64,000 bases of DNA from Chryseobacterium cucumeris (GCF_016775705.1 NZ_CP068760.1:496001-560000), one strand, 5' to 3'; positions 7,817 to 18,119 are shown, counted from the first letter of the stretch. The notes: generated by a model from the letters alone, not told the origin. Numbers and translations: made by a program.

Positions 7817-8737
7817 TTAAATCATTAGCCATTCATTCACAAGACATGCTGCCAGTCTTGCTGTTCTGTCCTGGATATCGAAAGAAGGGTTCACTTCTGC
7901 CACGTCCAGCGCTACCAGTTTTTTATTTTTTAAGATATGTCTGTAAAAATGCATAAAAGCTGTATCTGCAAAGATACCGTTATATGCCGCCGCGGAAACT
8001 CCAGGAGCGACTGATGCATTAAAGACGTCCATGCAAATGGTAAGATAGGCATAATCTACACTGTCCAGCAGTTCGTCAATACGCTGATAGACGGAGGTAA
8101 GATTTTCAAAAAATAATTCGTCTGCCAGAATATATTTCATTCCATACTGATGAGCGGTATCAAAAAGCTTTAATGTATTGGAGTTTCTCTGGATTCCAAT
8201 ATGCAAAGAATGGATAGGTCCTTCCTGAGCAATCTGCCAAAACCCGGTTCCGGAGCTTGGTCCTACTCCTTTTTCCGGCTGTCTGTTATCGAAATGGGCA
8301 TCGATATTGATGATTCCTATTTTCTGTTCCGGAAAGGCTGTTTTAACGCCCAGATAATGAGCATACGTCACTTCATGACCTCCACCTAAAACAAGAGATT
8401 TTCCTCCTTTTAAAAGTACTTTTGACACATTTTTGGCAAGGTTATTCTGTGTATTTTCCAGATTGCCGTCTTCACAGGTAACATTCCCAAAGTCCAGCAT
8501 GGAAAAGTCAGGAAGAATCACCGGAAAATTAGACATATTTTTCCTGATCACATCTGGAGCATCTTTTGCTCCCTGACGGCCTTTGTTTCTTCTTACTCCT
8601 TCATCTACAGCAAAACCGTGCAATGCAAAATCTCCTGTAGAAATATTGTCGTAATTACGTTCTTCTTTTACCCGTTGAAATATTCTGTGATAGAGAAGTT
8701 CTTCTCCGTCCAATCTGCCTTGCCAAATAGTACTCAT
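7817..8737 (-). CDS. hutG: Formimidoylglutamase
   Basis: Arginase-family hydrolase that releases formamide and glutamate from N-formimino-glutamate, the last step of one histidine-degradation route. It has 306 residues. Metal-binding motifs are visible: GGGHEVTYAHY, NIDAHFDNR and CMDVFNASVAPG. It follows hutI on the same strand after 73 bp, which supports the assignment over other arginase-family enzymes. hutH and hutU are not in the window. Confidence 0.9.
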   Translation of the reverse strand: MSTIWQGRLDGEELLYHRIFQRVKEERNYDNISTGDFALHGFAVDEGVRRNKGRQGAKDAPDVIRKNMSNFPVILPDFSMLDFGNVTCEDGNLENTQNNLAKNVSKVLLKGGKSLVLGGGHEVTYAHYLGVKTAFPEQKIGIINIDAHFDNRQPEKGVGPSSGTGFWQIAQEGPIHSLHIGIQRNSNTLKLFDTAHQYGMKYILADELFFENLTSVYQRIDELLDSVDYAYLTICMDVFNASVAPGVSAAAYNGIFADTAFMHFYRHILKNKKLVALDVAEVNPSFDIQDRTARLAACLVNEWLMI

Positions 8738-8810
8738 TATTCAGTCATTTGCCTATTGTCTGTTATTCAATCAGCATCGATTGAAGAACAAATATGGTTA
8801 TTTAATAATT

Positions 8811-10034
8811 TTATATAAGATTTCCATCAATATAAACATGTTCAGTTTTCAGGCTTCCCTGGTTATACAGTATATTCTGGAAATTATTGGTTTTAAAAGT
8901 GACAAAATCTGCCTTTTTCCCTGTTTCCAATTGTCCTCTGTCTTCAAGATCCAATGCAAAAGCAGCACGGAAGGTCATCCCTGCCAAAACTTCAGCTGTT
9001 GTAAGCTTTTGGAAGGTGGCTAAAATAGATGCCTGGGTAATGAGATTTCCCATTGGGGCAGAGCCCGGATTCCAGTCACTAGCAATAGCCACGATAGCAC
9101 CTGCGTCTAATAATTTTCTTGCAGGGGTAAATTTCTCGCCAAGTCCAAGGCTCGCTCCGGGAAGAGCTGTTGCTACGGTGTCAGACTCTGCAAGGAATTG
9201 AATATCTTCATCAATGGTTGCTTCCAGATGGTCTGCAGACTTCGCTCCTACTTCTACTGCAATTCTTGAACTTCCAGGGGTAAACTGATCTGCATGAACG
9301 GTAATTTCAAAACCTAATTCTTTTGCTTTTAATAAGAATTCTTTACTTTCTTCAGGCTGAAAAGCAGATTTTTCAATAAAAATATCTACTCTGTTTGCCA
9401 ATTCTTCTTCTTTTACTTTCGGTAAAATTTCGGTAAGGATATATTCCAGATATTCAGGGTTGCTTCCTTCAAAATCTTTTGGTTTTAAATGTGCTGAAAG
9501 GCAGGTAGGAACTAAAGTGGCTTTAGTTTCATTCTGTGCTTTTTTAATAATTCTAAGCATCTTCAACTCGCTTTCCACATCCAGACCGTAGCCGCTCTTC
9601 ACTTCAATGGTGGTAATTCCCAGATCAACCAAAAAGTTGATTCTTTCTATTAAAGTTTTTAACAGTTCTTCTTCTGATGCATTTCTTGTATGCTGTACGG
9701 AACTCCAGATTCCACCACCGCTTTCTGCAATCTCAAGGTAAGTTTTCCCTGCATTACGCATCGCAAAATCGTTGGCACGGTTTCCTCCGAAACAAATATG
9801 GGTATGTGAATCTACAAAAGCAGGAAGAACAACCTGCTCTCCTTCAATATGTTCAATTTCTATAGTGGGATTTTCTGTTTTTAATGTTTCAAAACTTCCA
9901 ACTTTCTGAATGGTATTCTGATCTACTACAATTCCTCCGTCTGCAATAATTTCAAGCTGTTCATCAGAAAGTTTTCCTCTTAAGGGTAAGTTAGCAAGTG
10001 TTACCACCTGCTTAAATGGTCCTATTAATTTCAT
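8811..10034 (-). CDS. hutI: Imidazolonepropionase
   Basis: Hydrolyses 4-imidazolone-5-propanoate to N-formimino-glutamate, the third step of histidine breakdown. It has 407 residues, the family norm. It is a metal-dependent amidohydrolase with the Zn-binding HxH in FVDSHTHICFGGNRANDF, a later His in TVHADQFTPG and the Asp in AIASDWNPGS. Its product is the substrate of the adjacent hutG. A TATTTTTG -7-like box lies 26 bp upstream. Confidence 0.95.
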   Translation of the reverse strand: MKLIGPFKQVVTLANLPLRGKLSDEQLEIIADGGIVVDQNTIQKVGSFETLKTENPTIEIEHIEGEQVVLPAFVDSHTHICFGGNRANDFAMRNAGKTYLEIAESGGGIWSSVQHTRNASEEELLKTLIERINFLVDLGITTIEVKSGYGLDVESELKMLRIIKKAQNETKATLVPTCLSAHLKPKDFEGSNPEYLEYILTEILPKVKEEELANRVDIFIEKSAFQPEESKEFLLKAKELGFEITVHADQFTPGSSRIAVEVGAKSADHLEATIDEDIQFLAESDTVATALPGASLGLGEKFTPARKLLDAGAIVAIASDWNPGSAPMGNLITQASILATFQKLTTAEVLAGMTFRAAFALDLEDRGQLETGKKADFVTFKTNNFQNILYNQGSLKTEHVYIDGNLI

Positions 10035-10060
10035 TAATATGTATTAATAATTTCTTCTCT

Positions 10061-10068
10061 CAAAAATA
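10061..10068 (-). promoter_or_regulatory. Putative -7 box of hutI-hutG
   Basis: The minus strand reads TATTTTTG, 26 bp upstream of the hutI start. A TTG exists further up but at only 12 bp spacing, so the promoter is not certain. Confidence 0.4.
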
Positions 10069-10184
10069 CTTAAAATATCCCAATTATTTAAATCTTAGCG
10101 GTTCTCATTTTCAACCCAGGCTTAAACCGCTGTATCAATCTCAACGTTTTCTCAATCTGGCCTTCAACCTTTGTCTAAATTTGC

Positions 10185-10192
10185 TATCTTTG
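10185..10192 (+). promoter_or_regulatory. -7 box of ruvB
   Basis: TATCTTTG lies 19 bp upstream of the ruvB ATG. It is the same octamer as in front of ssrA and aspS. Confidence 0.5.
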
Positions 10193-10211
10193 AAGTAAAT
10201 GAAATGAATTA

Positions 10212-11234
10212 ATGCCAGATTTTTTACATCCAGATAAGGAAAACTACTCAAACGAGGAGCTGATGCAGGAAGAGCAGATCCGTCCCCAAAGCTTTAAAGA
10301 TTTTGCGGGACAGAGAAAAACGCTGGAGAACCTTGAAGTTTTTGTTACCGCTGCGAAAAGACGTGGCGGAGCACTAGATCATGTTTTATTACACGGTCCG
10401 CCGGGGCTTGGTAAAACGACTTTGGCCAATATTATCGCTAATGAACTTGGGGTAAACTGCAAGATTACTTCCGGGCCAGTATTGGATAAGCCGGGAAGTT
10501 TAGCGGGCTTATTGACCAATCTGGAAGAAAATGATGTTCTTTTCATTGATGAGATTCATCGTCTTTCTCCTGTAGTGGAAGAATACCTGTATTCTGCTAT
10601 GGAAGACTATAAGATTGATATTATGCTGGAAACAGGTCCCAATGCCAGAAGTGTACAGATCGCCTTAAATCCGTTTACTCTGGTGGGAGCTACTACAAGA
10701 AGTGGAATGCTTACGAAGCCAATGCTTGCCCGATTCGGGATTCAGAGCAGGCTGGAATATTATTCTATTGAACTTTTATCAACCATTATTCAGAGAAGTG
10801 CAAGGGTTTTAGGAGTTGTCATTTATGAAGATGCTGCGATAGAAATAGCAAGAAGAAGCCGTGGAACGCCAAGGATTGCCAATGCATTACTGAGAAGAGT
10901 ACGTGATTTTGCCGAAATCAAAGGAAACGGTGAGATTGAGATCAAGATTACCAAATATGCTTTGGATTCTTTAAACGTGGACGAATTTGGTCTGGATGAA
11001 ATGGATAATAAAATCATGCGTGTCATGATTGAAAATTTTAAAGGAAAACCGGTTGGTATTTCTGCCCTGGCAACATCAATTGCCGAAAATCCGGAAACCC
11101 TGGAAGAAGTATATGAACCGTTTCTGATCCAGGAAGGTTTTATTATCCGAACTCCAAGAGGACGGGAAGTTACCGACAAAGCTTACAAACATTTGAATAT
11201 TACAAGACCTAAAAACCCGGGAGAACTATTTTAA
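10212..11234 (+). CDS. ruvB: Holliday junction ATP-dependent helicase RuvB
   Basis: Hexameric AAA+ motor that drives branch migration with RuvA. It has 340 residues. Seen: Walker A in [16 protein letters not shown], Walker B in [12 protein letters not shown], sensor-1 region [17 protein letters not shown] with the arginine finger nearby, and the C-terminal winged-helix domain ([28 protein letters not shown] region). Cytoplasmic, DNA-bound. First gene of a likely four-gene plus-strand unit ending at coaE. Confidence 0.98.
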   Translation: MPDFLHPDKENYSNEELMQEEQIRPQSFKDFAGQRKTLENLEVFVTAAKRRGGALDHVLLHGPPGLGKTTLANIIANELGVNCKITSGPVLDKPGSLAGLLTNLEENDVLFIDEIHRLSPVVEEYLYSAMEDYKIDIMLETGPNARSVQIALNPFTLVGATTRSGMLTKPMLARFGIQSRLEYYSIELLSTIIQRSARVLGVVIYEDAAIEIARRSRGTPRIANALLRRVRDFAEIKGNGEIEIKITKYALDSLNVDEFGLDEMDNKIMRVMIENFKGKPVGISALATSIAENPETLEEVYEPFLIQEGFIIRTPRGREVTDKAYKHLNITRPKNPGELF

Positions 11235-11302
11235 TTCAAAGTTTTGGGTTTGAAGTTCAACGTTTAAAGTTTAGTTTAAGGTTAATGAGAATTGATTAGT
11301 TT

Positions 11303-11914
11303 ATGTTTATACCTAAATTATACAGAAGCGAAGATTACAATTTGATGAGAGAGATTATCAAAGAAAACTCTTTTGCTTTACTGATTTCTTCTGTTGATAA
11401 GATACGGGCAACCCATTCTATGATGATGCTTAATGAAGATGATCCTCAAAATGTCTATATTGAAACTCATATTTCAAGAGCAAATCCCCAGGCAAAAACC
11501 TTACAAGATGGTGATGAAGTTCTTTGTGACTTTTTGGGAGCCCACACTTATATATCCAGCAGCTGGTATGATCATATTAATGTTTCCACTTGGAATTATG
11601 AGGCGGTACAAATCCGGGGAAAAGTTGAAATAATGGATCATGATGAACTGTATGTCCATTTGGATAAATTAACGTCCAAATATGAAAATTTCCAGCAATG
11701 TCCAATGATGGTGAAAGACATGGGAAGGGAATTTGTGGAAAAGGAAATGAAAGGTGCTTTTGGGATTAAAGTTATTCCAACCGAAATATTCATCAAACAA
11801 AAACTTTCTCAGAACAGAAAAGAAAGTGATTTTAATAATATTATCAGCCAACTTGAACAGTCTGATGATAACGCAAGAAAAATTGCGGAGAAAATGAAAT
11901 TAATAAAGAAATAA
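11303..11914 (+). CDS. PaiB-like FMN-binding split-barrel protein
   Basis: A 203-residue protein of the PaiB / FMN-binding negative transcriptional regulator family. The N-terminus MFIPKLYRSEDYNLMREIIKE and the ISRANPQAKTLQDGDEVLC and SSWYDH segments match that family's split-barrel flavin fold. Despite the family name, no helix-turn-helix is obvious, and a flavin-dependent or binding role is possible. The gap to the next gene is 13 bp. A short A/T-rich stretch built of AAGTTT-like units precedes it. Confidence 0.8.
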   Translation: MFIPKLYRSEDYNLMREIIKENSFALLISSVDKIRATHSMMMLNEDDPQNVYIETHISRANPQAKTLQDGDEVLCDFLGAHTYISSSWYDHINVSTWNYEAVQIRGKVEIMDHDELYVHLDKLTSKYENFQQCPMMVKDMGREFVEKEMKGAFGIKVIPTEIFIKQKLSQNRKESDFNNIISQLEQSDDNARKIAEKMKLIKK

Positions 11915-11927
11915 TCAAAATATACAT

Positions 11928-12794
11928 ATGAAGTTATATCCAATACAATGTGGAAAATTTAAACTGGACGGCGGTGCTATGTTTGGAGTCGTCCCGAAGA
12001 GTCTGTGGGAAAAAACAAACCCGGCAGACGAAAAAAACCTGATCGAGCTGGGAACCCGTTCTCTGCTTATTGAAGATGGAAAAAAATTAATCCTGGTAGA
12101 CTGCGGTCTCGGTAACAAACAGGATGACAAGTTTTTTGGACATTATTCTCTTTGGGGAGACGATACTCTTGATAAAAATCTTAAAAAATACGGCTTTATA
12201 AAGGAAGATATTACGGATGTATTCCTTACTCACCTTCACTTCGATCACTGCGGCGGAGCTATAGAATGGAATGACGACAGAACCGGATACAGACCTGCCT
12301 TTAAAAACGCCAACTTCTGGACGAATGAAAACCACTGGCAATGGGCTATAGAACCCAATGCAAGGGAAAAAGCCAGCTTTCTGAAGGAAAATATTATGCC
12401 GATGCAGGAAAGCGGACAACTTAACTTTTTACCACTTCCCACTACCGGAAATTACGGTTTCGCTCCTGATCTGAAGATGGATGTTATCTTCGTAGACGGA
12501 CATACGGAAAAGCAGATGCTTCCGGTAATCCAATATCAGGAAAAAACGGTTGTTTTTGCAGCCGATCTTATTCCTACCGCAGGACATATCAATCAGGTAT
12601 ACGTGATGGGATATGATACCAGACCTCTTTTAACACTGGAAGAAAAAGGGAAATTCCTTAAGCAGTGTGTAGACAACGAATATTTATTGTTCTTTGAACA
12701 TGATGCTCATAACGAACTGGCAAGTCTTAAAATGACCGATAAAGGGGTAAGACTTGATGAGACGTTTAGCTTTAATGATGTTTTTGGATATTAA
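11928..12794 (+). CDS. Metallo-beta-lactamase-fold hydrolase, lactonase-like
   Basis: A 288-residue binuclear-metal hydrolase. The metal-binding motif THLHFDHCGG is at residues 101-110 (His102, His104, Asp106, His107), with a later His in DGHTEKQM, an Asp in FAADLIPT and a C-terminal His in FFEHDAH. The overall layout resembles the YtnP/AttM branch of N-acyl-homoserine lactonases, but substrate cannot be read from sequence. No signal peptide. It sits 9 bp before coaE and is presumably co-transcribed. Confidence 0.82.
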   Translation: MKLYPIQCGKFKLDGGAMFGVVPKSLWEKTNPADEKNLIELGTRSLLIEDGKKLILVDCGLGNKQDDKFFGHYSLWGDDTLDKNLKKYGFIKEDITDVFLTHLHFDHCGGAIEWNDDRTGYRPAFKNANFWTNENHWQWAIEPNAREKASFLKENIMPMQESGQLNFLPLPTTGNYGFAPDLKMDVIFVDGHTEKQMLPVIQYQEKTVVFAADLIPTAGHINQVYVMGYDTRPLLTLEEKGKFLKQCVDNEYLLFFEHDAHNELASLKMTDKGVRLDETFSFNDVFGY

Positions 12795-12803
12795 TTTTTA
12801 ATT

Positions 12804-13433
12804 ATGGAAGAATTACATTCAGAAACACAGCAGACAGAGCCGGAACCAGCACCCAAGATCATTGGTTTAACAGGAGGAATAGGTTCCGGAAAAACCACAG
12901 TTGCGCGCTTCATAGAGGAATTCGGCTTTCCGGTTTATTATTCCGATGACAGAGCAAAAGCTATAGTTAATGAGAGTGAAGATCTGAAAATAAAAATCAA
13001 AGAACTTCTTGGCGAAGATGCTTATGATGAAAACGGATTGTACGACAGAAAATTTGTAGCGGATAAAGTTTTTAATAACAGAGATCTGCTTCAGCAGTTG
13101 AATGAAATTATTCATCCCGCTGTAAGAATTGATTTTGAAAACTGGGTTAAGAAACAAAGCAAATATTTAGTTTTTAAAGAAACAGCTTTACTGTTTGAAC
13201 TGAAACTTAACAGACAATGTTATAAGTCTCTTCTGGTAACAGCCGAGGATAACATCAGGATCAAAAGAGTAATGGACAGGGATAATAAAACCTACCGCGA
13301 GGTAGAAACGGTCATGGAAAAACAAATGCCCGAAAGGGATAAAATTAAAATGGCAGACTGCATTATCTACAATAATACCAATCTGGAAGAATTAAAAGAA
13401 GAAACTGAAAAAGTGATCTTCAGTATTGAATAA
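12804..13433 (+). CDS. coaE: Dephospho-CoA kinase
   Basis: Phosphorylates the 3'-hydroxyl of dephospho-CoA, the last step of coenzyme A synthesis. It has 209 residues. The P-loop is GLTGGIGSGKTT, followed by the family motif PVYYSDDRAK. About 18 extra residues rich in Glu/Pro precede the conserved core; they look disordered. Last gene before the terminator at 13436-13471. Confidence 0.96.
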   Translation: MEELHSETQQTEPEPAPKIIGLTGGIGSGKTTVARFIEEFGFPVYYSDDRAKAIVNESEDLKIKIKELLGEDAYDENGLYDRKFVADKVFNNRDLLQQLNEIIHPAVRIDFENWVKKQSKYLVFKETALLFELKLNRQCYKSLLVTAEDNIRIKRVMDRDNKTYREVETVMEKQMPERDKIKMADCIIYNNTNLEELKEETEKVIFSIE

Positions 13434-13435
13434 AT

Positions 13436-13471
13436 AAAAACTCGTTAGAAACTTTTCTAACGAGTTTTTTT
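13436..13471 (+). terminator. Terminator after coaE
   Basis: CTCGTTAGAAA (13441-13451) pairs with TTTCTAACGAG (13454-13464), followed by seven T. Confidence 0.92.
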
Positions 13472-13520
13472 CTGCAAAAAATTTTTCCTGAGGGGACGGA
13501 TTCTTCCGAGATCTTTTACA

Positions 13521-13552
13521 AAAAAATAAGCCTCCATTTCCGGAGGCTTATT
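13521..13552 (-). terminator. Terminator of the FN3/GEVED gene
   Basis: AATAAGCCTCC (13525-13535) pairs with GGAGGCTTATT (13542-13552). On the minus strand the stem is followed by a U run from the A tract at 13521. Confidence 0.85.
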
Positions 13553-13571
13553 CTATTTGAAATCTAAATGA

Positions 13572-16500
13572 TTATTCTTTGATAAATTTCTTTTGGGTAG
13601 TAGTACCGTTGTCATCGATATCAATTACATAAACACCGTTAATCAATCTGCTTACATTGATCTGGTTGTTGAGTAGGATACCGTCTGCGATAACCTGTCC
13701 GGCTGCATTGTAGATCTTATATTTAGCCCTCTTGCTAACATTTTTTACAAACAGTACTGAGCTTACCGGGTTAGGATAAATCATAACACTTGTCTGATCA
13801 ACCGGGTTAGCGACAACAGGTTTAGAGATTCTTACCGTGTAATCCTCTACTTCTCCGTTTTTGAAGTCAGTACAGTTTACAGGGATACCGTCTCTCGACA
13901 TGGCTACTCTCATCACTACATACTTATAATCTGTCATACTTACAAAGGCATCTGCCGGTACATTGAATTTACCTGAAACAGGGCTGTTTGAGTTTGGTGA
14001 AGAAGTAAATACTCTTTCATTGATGTCAAACTCTCCGTTTCTGTTGAAGTCAATCCAAACTGCGATTCCTTCGTTGTAAGTAGTTCCTGTCCATTTTTTC
14101 TCAATGATGATCTCATTGTCAGTGGAGCCCTGGATCATCTCGATGAATGTTTTAGGAACTCCTGTGTAATCTGTATACGTCGATGCTCCGGATTCATTCT
14201 CCATTGTTTTCTTACCAGTAGGCTTCACTGTAACTTTAGAGATATGCTCTCCTGTTGAGTTTTCAGCCTTCATCTTACAGTAGATTACTGTAGGAGTTGT
14301 AAAGTAGTAAGGAGGAGTATAGTTTCCTGGTGTACCGTTACAGATATTCACTACCTGCATTTCATATTTTGTTAATTCTGTAAGACCTGTCAATACAAGG
14401 TTATTAACTAATGATGGTACTTCTGTCCAGCTCGGAATTCCTACTTTTCTATATCTAAGAACATATGTTGCTCCCGGGAACGGATCCCACTGAATTGCCG
14501 CTGATGTAGGAAGCAATTGGGTAATTGTTAGTCCCGGAGGCGGAATCTCACATATTCTTTCTGTTGTAAATACTTTAGGATTTGAATATGGATTTAATGT
14601 ACTTTCACCGTTACACTGGTTAGCAATCTGTACTTCATAAGTTGTGTATGGCTCCAGAGGAGTTGCACTTCCTAATACATAAGTATTGGCAGGAGCTGCC
14701 GGTAAACTCACTATATTCCATGGCCCTGTACTACCTACTTTTCTCCATCTCATGGTATACGTAGAACTTGCTGCAAGCGGAGACCACGTAATCAATGCTG
14801 TTGTTGGAGTAATATTAGTTACTGTTACATTCGGAGGAGTAGGATCACATCTTGTAGTAAATGTTTTGATTGGTGTTGCCGTTCCAACGATATCTCCACA
14901 GATTGCCGCAACCTCTACTTCATAAGTAGTTGCTGGAGTCAATCCACTGATTACTAAAGGAAGGTTACCTAATTGTGCAGAAGCATATACCTGCGTCCAG
15001 ACAGTTGTTCCCTGCACTCTGTATCTCACCACATAACTTACTCCTGCTCCTGTGATGGTAACAGTAGCTGTTGTATGCGTTGTTGTAAATGTTGGTGCGT
15101 TAGGAGTTGCATTGCTGCAAGGTCTGATTCTTACTCTGTAGTCTTCTACTTCTCCATCTACTGCGTTCTGACACATTACAGGAGCATTTGTACGTTTCAG
15201 TACAACCCTCATTGTAGTTGTTAATAGTCCTGTGTAAGCATTCGAAGGAACTGCAAAAGTAGCCGTCACCGGAGTTGTTGTGTTGGCTGGAGAAATTAAA
15301 ATTCTCTCGGCATCTGTAAACTGTCCGTTTCTGTCAAAGTCGATCCAGGCTGTTACAGCATCGTTACCTGTTGCACCTGTCCAGCCTTTTGCTACGGAAA
15401 TTTTATTATTCTGAGAATCTACATCTAAAGTAATAAGAGTTTCCGGAGAAGTATAACTGATATAATTGGTCTGTACCGAAGTATTATTCATCGGAGGAAC
15501 TCCAAGGTTCGAAGAGGTAACTGTTACATTCGAAATATGGTCATTCGTACCCGTTCCTGTCATTTGACAGTAAGTTAATGGAGGGGTTGTGAATGTTACT
15601 GTTGACGAGTAAGAACCTGTGGAACCGTTACAAGTTGTAGAAACCTGAACATCATAATTAGTCTGCTCTGTAAGACCAGTAATTCCATAGAAGTTCTGAC
15701 CCGCAGGAACTGTAGCTGTCTGCCACACTCCACCCGGAGAAACTCTCCATCTGATATTATAAGTAGCTCCTGCAGTAGCAACCCATGATACCGTTGCTGT
15801 AGTAGCTCCGATATTATTTACTGTAATATTTGTTGGAGCGGCCGTTGAACAAGGCTGAGCATCTACAAATTTTACTGCATAATCTTCTACCTCTCCCTGA
15901 GTGAATGTACCACAAGGGTTAGCATTATCAAAATATCTCATTACTACACGCATACGGGTAGGAAGAGTTCCTGTATACACGTTACCACTTGCAACGGTAG
16001 GTACTGAGAAAGTAGCCGTTACAGGAGTAGTTGTATTGTATGTGGTATTAAGAATTCTTTCACTGGTTTCAAATGTTCCGTTTCTGTTAAAGTCTACCCA
16101 GGCTGAAACTGCATATGAAGAAGGAGAACCCGGCCAGTATTTGTTTACAGAAATTTTATTATTTGCTGAACCTCTTTCAAAGATTACTACTCTTGTAGCA
16201 TCCGGTGTATAATCTTTATAATTGTCAGATCCGGAATTACTCATCATAATAGGAGTATTCGTAGGAGTAACAGTTACATTATTAATATATCCGCTTGTTG
16301 CAGTATTGCTTGTAGGACCTGCTGTACAATAAGTAAGAGTAGGTGTTGTAAAGGTAACAGTTGGTGAGAATGCCCCTGTAGTACCTCCACAAACAGTGGC
16401 TACCTGTACATCGTATGCAGTCTGTTCCAATAATCCGGTAAGTAATTGGTTACTGATTAATGGTGTATTTACTGCAATCTGCTGCCATGCTCCGGAAGGA

Positions 16501-18005
16501 GAAACTCTGTATCTTACGATATAAGTAGCTCCTGTAGTGGATGTCCAAGTAACATTCGCTGAAGAAGGGGTTACATTATTAACCATGATATTAGATGGCG
16601 GTGCTGTAGAACATCCAGCCAAATCGATAAGTTTTACTGCATAGTCTTCAGTTTCACCATAATAATAAGTTCCACAAGCACTAATTGGGCTGTATTCATT
16701 TAATACAACACGCATTTTTGTAGTCAGGTTTCCTGTATAAGCACCACCGGCAGCAGTTGGTACTGTAAATGTAGCGGTAACCGGAGTTGTTGTATTACTT
16801 GGTGAAGTAAGTACTCTTTCACTCGCTTCAAAAACACCATTACGGTTAAAGTCAATCCAAACTCCTGTCAAGAAGCCGTACTGGTAGCCTGGCCACGTTT
16901 TTGAAACTGAAACGGTAGCTGTACCTCCTCTTACCAAAGTAACTACTCTTGCAGGATCTGTACTGTAATCTGTATAGCCACTCTGACCGGAGTTGCTGTA
17001 CATAGACGGAGCACCTTGTGCATTTACAGAAACCTGATTGATATATCCATCAATATAGGTACTCGTAGCAGCGGAATTACAATAAGTAAGTGCAGGAGTT
17101 GTAAAGTTGACGCTGGAAGAGAATGCTCCCTGTGTTCCTCCACAGACAGTCGCTACCTGAACTTCATACTGAGTCTGCTCAGTTAATCCGGTAATAATCT
17201 GGTTTGCGACCATAGGAGTTGTCACATTGATTGTTGTCCAAGCTCCTCCTGATACAGGTCTGTATCTTACAACATAAGTGGCACCTGCAGAAAGGTACCA
17301 GCCTATATTAGCAGAAGTTGTTGTCAGGTTTGAAACTGTAATATTGGTAGGCGGAGCTGTTGAACAAGCCGGAAGCGGGTGGCTTTCCAACTGTATTCTG
17401 GGAATATCTGCAAGTCTGTCTTTTGCAGAAGGAGGTGCTGCAGGATCAGGATTTGCGCTATCTTCATAATAGATGATCCCCCTGTTTGCTCCTGCATTGT
17501 ATGATCCCCAGGCCGTACCTGGAGAAGATGCATAATCAGGAGTTTTTTCATTTACAGCAACCACAAGGTTGTCTGTTCCATTCCATAAAAATGGTGTAGA
17601 CAATTGAAGAGTTACCCAGCTTCCATTCGTTAAGTTAGGTAAAACTCCGTCAAACACCTGAGTCATAGAACTTACCGGAATCCAGCTTGTATTGGTGGCA
17701 AAGTTATTCTGGGTTGTATTTCCCATGTATACCACCCAATCCTTATATACAGCCTGAGAGGATGCAACGGTGGTGGAATAAAACTTTATAGCCGTGATAT
17801 AGTTTGACGTACCTATAGCAGTCGTAAGCTCTGCAGCAGTATAAATCTGCTGAGAATAACTATACCCATAATAGGAACGTATGGGGAGATACACAGAGGT
17901 ACCCGTTCCTGTCCCGATCTGGCCTGCCTGAGCCGAGACTTTGGATACAAAGCCTGTGCAAATCAAACAGAGAAACAGAATTAAAGAGGTAAAGAATTTC
18001 TTCAT
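13572..18005 (-). CDS. Large secreted FN3/GEVED repeat protein with T9SS type A sorting domain
   Basis: A 1477-residue extracellular or surface protein. Layout: signal peptide (1-25, ending VSAQ), an N-terminal beta domain (about 30-210), then FN3+GEVED (214-460), FN3+GEVED (465-715), FN3+GEVED (716-955), two lone FN3 domains (955-1140), FN3+GEVED (1141-1390), and a T9SS domain (about 1405-1477, with IYPNPVSSVLFVKN and terminal KKFIKE). The GEVED modules carry VWIDFNRNG and GEVEDYAVK. No catalytic motif is visible; adhesion or matrix binding is an inference. A lone gene with its own promoter and terminator. Confidence 0.9.
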   Translation of the reverse strand: MKKFFTSLILFLCLICTGFVSKVSAQAGQIGTGTGTSVYLPIRSYYGYSYSQQIYTAAELTTAIGTSNYITAIKFYSTTVASSQAVYKDWVVYMGNTTQNNFATNTSWIPVSSMTQVFDGVLPNLTNGSWVTLQLSTPFLWNGTDNLVVAVNEKTPDYASSPGTAWGSYNAGANRGIIYYEDSANPDPAAPPSAKDRLADIPRIQLESHPLPACSTAPPTNITVSNLTTTSANIGWYLSAGATYVVRYRPVSGGAWTTINVTTPMVANQIITGLTEQTQYEVQVATVCGGTQGAFSSSVNFTTPALTYCNSAATSTYIDGYINQVSVNAQGAPSMYSNSGQSGYTDYSTDPARVVTLVRGGTATVSVSKTWPGYQYGFLTGVWIDFNRNGVFEASERVLTSPSNTTTPVTATFTVPTAAGGAYTGNLTTKMRVVLNEYSPISACGTYYYGETEDYAVKLIDLAGCSTAPPSNIMVNNVTPSSANVTWTSTTGATYIVRYRVSPSGAWQQIAVNTPLISNQLLTGLLEQTAYDVQVATVCGGTTGAFSPTVTFTTPTLTYCTAGPTSNTATSGYINNVTVTPTNTPIMMSNSGSDNYKDYTPDATRVVIFERGSANNKISVNKYWPGSPSSYAVSAWVDFNRNGTFETSERILNTTYNTTTPVTATFSVPTVASGNVYTGTLPTRMRVVMRYFDNANPCGTFTQGEVEDYAVKFVDAQPCSTAAPTNITVNNIGATTATVSWVATAGATYNIRWRVSPGGVWQTATVPAGQNFYGITGLTEQTNYDVQVSTTCNGSTGSYSSTVTFTTPPLTYCQMTGTGTNDHISNVTVTSSNLGVPPMNNTSVQTNYISYTSPETLITLDVDSQNNKISVAKGWTGATGNDAVTAWIDFDRNGQFTDAERILISPANTTTPVTATFAVPSNAYTGLLTTTMRVVLKRTNAPVMCQNAVDGEVEDYRVRIRPCSNATPNAPTFTTTHTTATVTITGAGVSYVVRYRVQGTTVWTQVYASAQLGNLPLVISGLTPATTYEVEVAAICGDIVGTATPIKTFTTRCDPTPPNVTVTNITPTTALITWSPLAASSTYTMRWRKVGSTGPWNIVSLPAAPANTYVLGSATPLEPYTTYEVQIANQCNGESTLNPYSNPKVFTTERICEIPPPGLTITQLLPTSAAIQWDPFPGATYVLRYRKVGIPSWTEVPSLVNNLVLTGLTELTKYEMQVVNICNGTPGNYTPPYYFTTPTVIYCKMKAENSTGEHISKVTVKPTGKKTMENESGASTYTDYTGVPKTFIEMIQGSTDNEIIIEKKWTGTTYNEGIAVWIDFNRNGEFDINERVFTSSPNSNSPVSGKFNVPADAFVSMTDYKYVVMRVAMSRDGIPVNCTDFKNGEVEDYTVRISKPVVANPVDQTSVMIYPNPVSSVLFVKNVSKRAKYKIYNAAGQVIADGILLNNQINVSRLINGVYVIDIDDNGTTTQKKFIKE

Positions 18006-18032
18006 AATGTTTTCATTATAATATTAATCACA

Positions 18033-18040
18033 CAAATCTA
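18033..18040 (-). promoter_or_regulatory. -7 box of the FN3/GEVED gene
   Basis: The minus strand reads TAGATTTG, 28 bp upstream of the start at 18005. Confidence 0.5.
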
Positions 18041-18119
18041 ATCATTTTTTATTATTAATTTATAAGTACATTTATGTTTTTTTTATAAAAAAATAACAAA
18101 TTAACTACTTATGATCTAA

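Noticed and set aside
11235..11302. AAGTTT-like repeats before the PaiB-like gene as a regulatory array
   Set aside because: Degenerate A/T-rich units without fixed spacing; similar text is frequent in low-GC intergenic DNA.
13572..18005. Tandem repeats in this gene as a CRISPR or satellite array
   Set aside because: The period is about 750 bp and the frame is open throughout; these are repeated FN3/GEVED protein modules.
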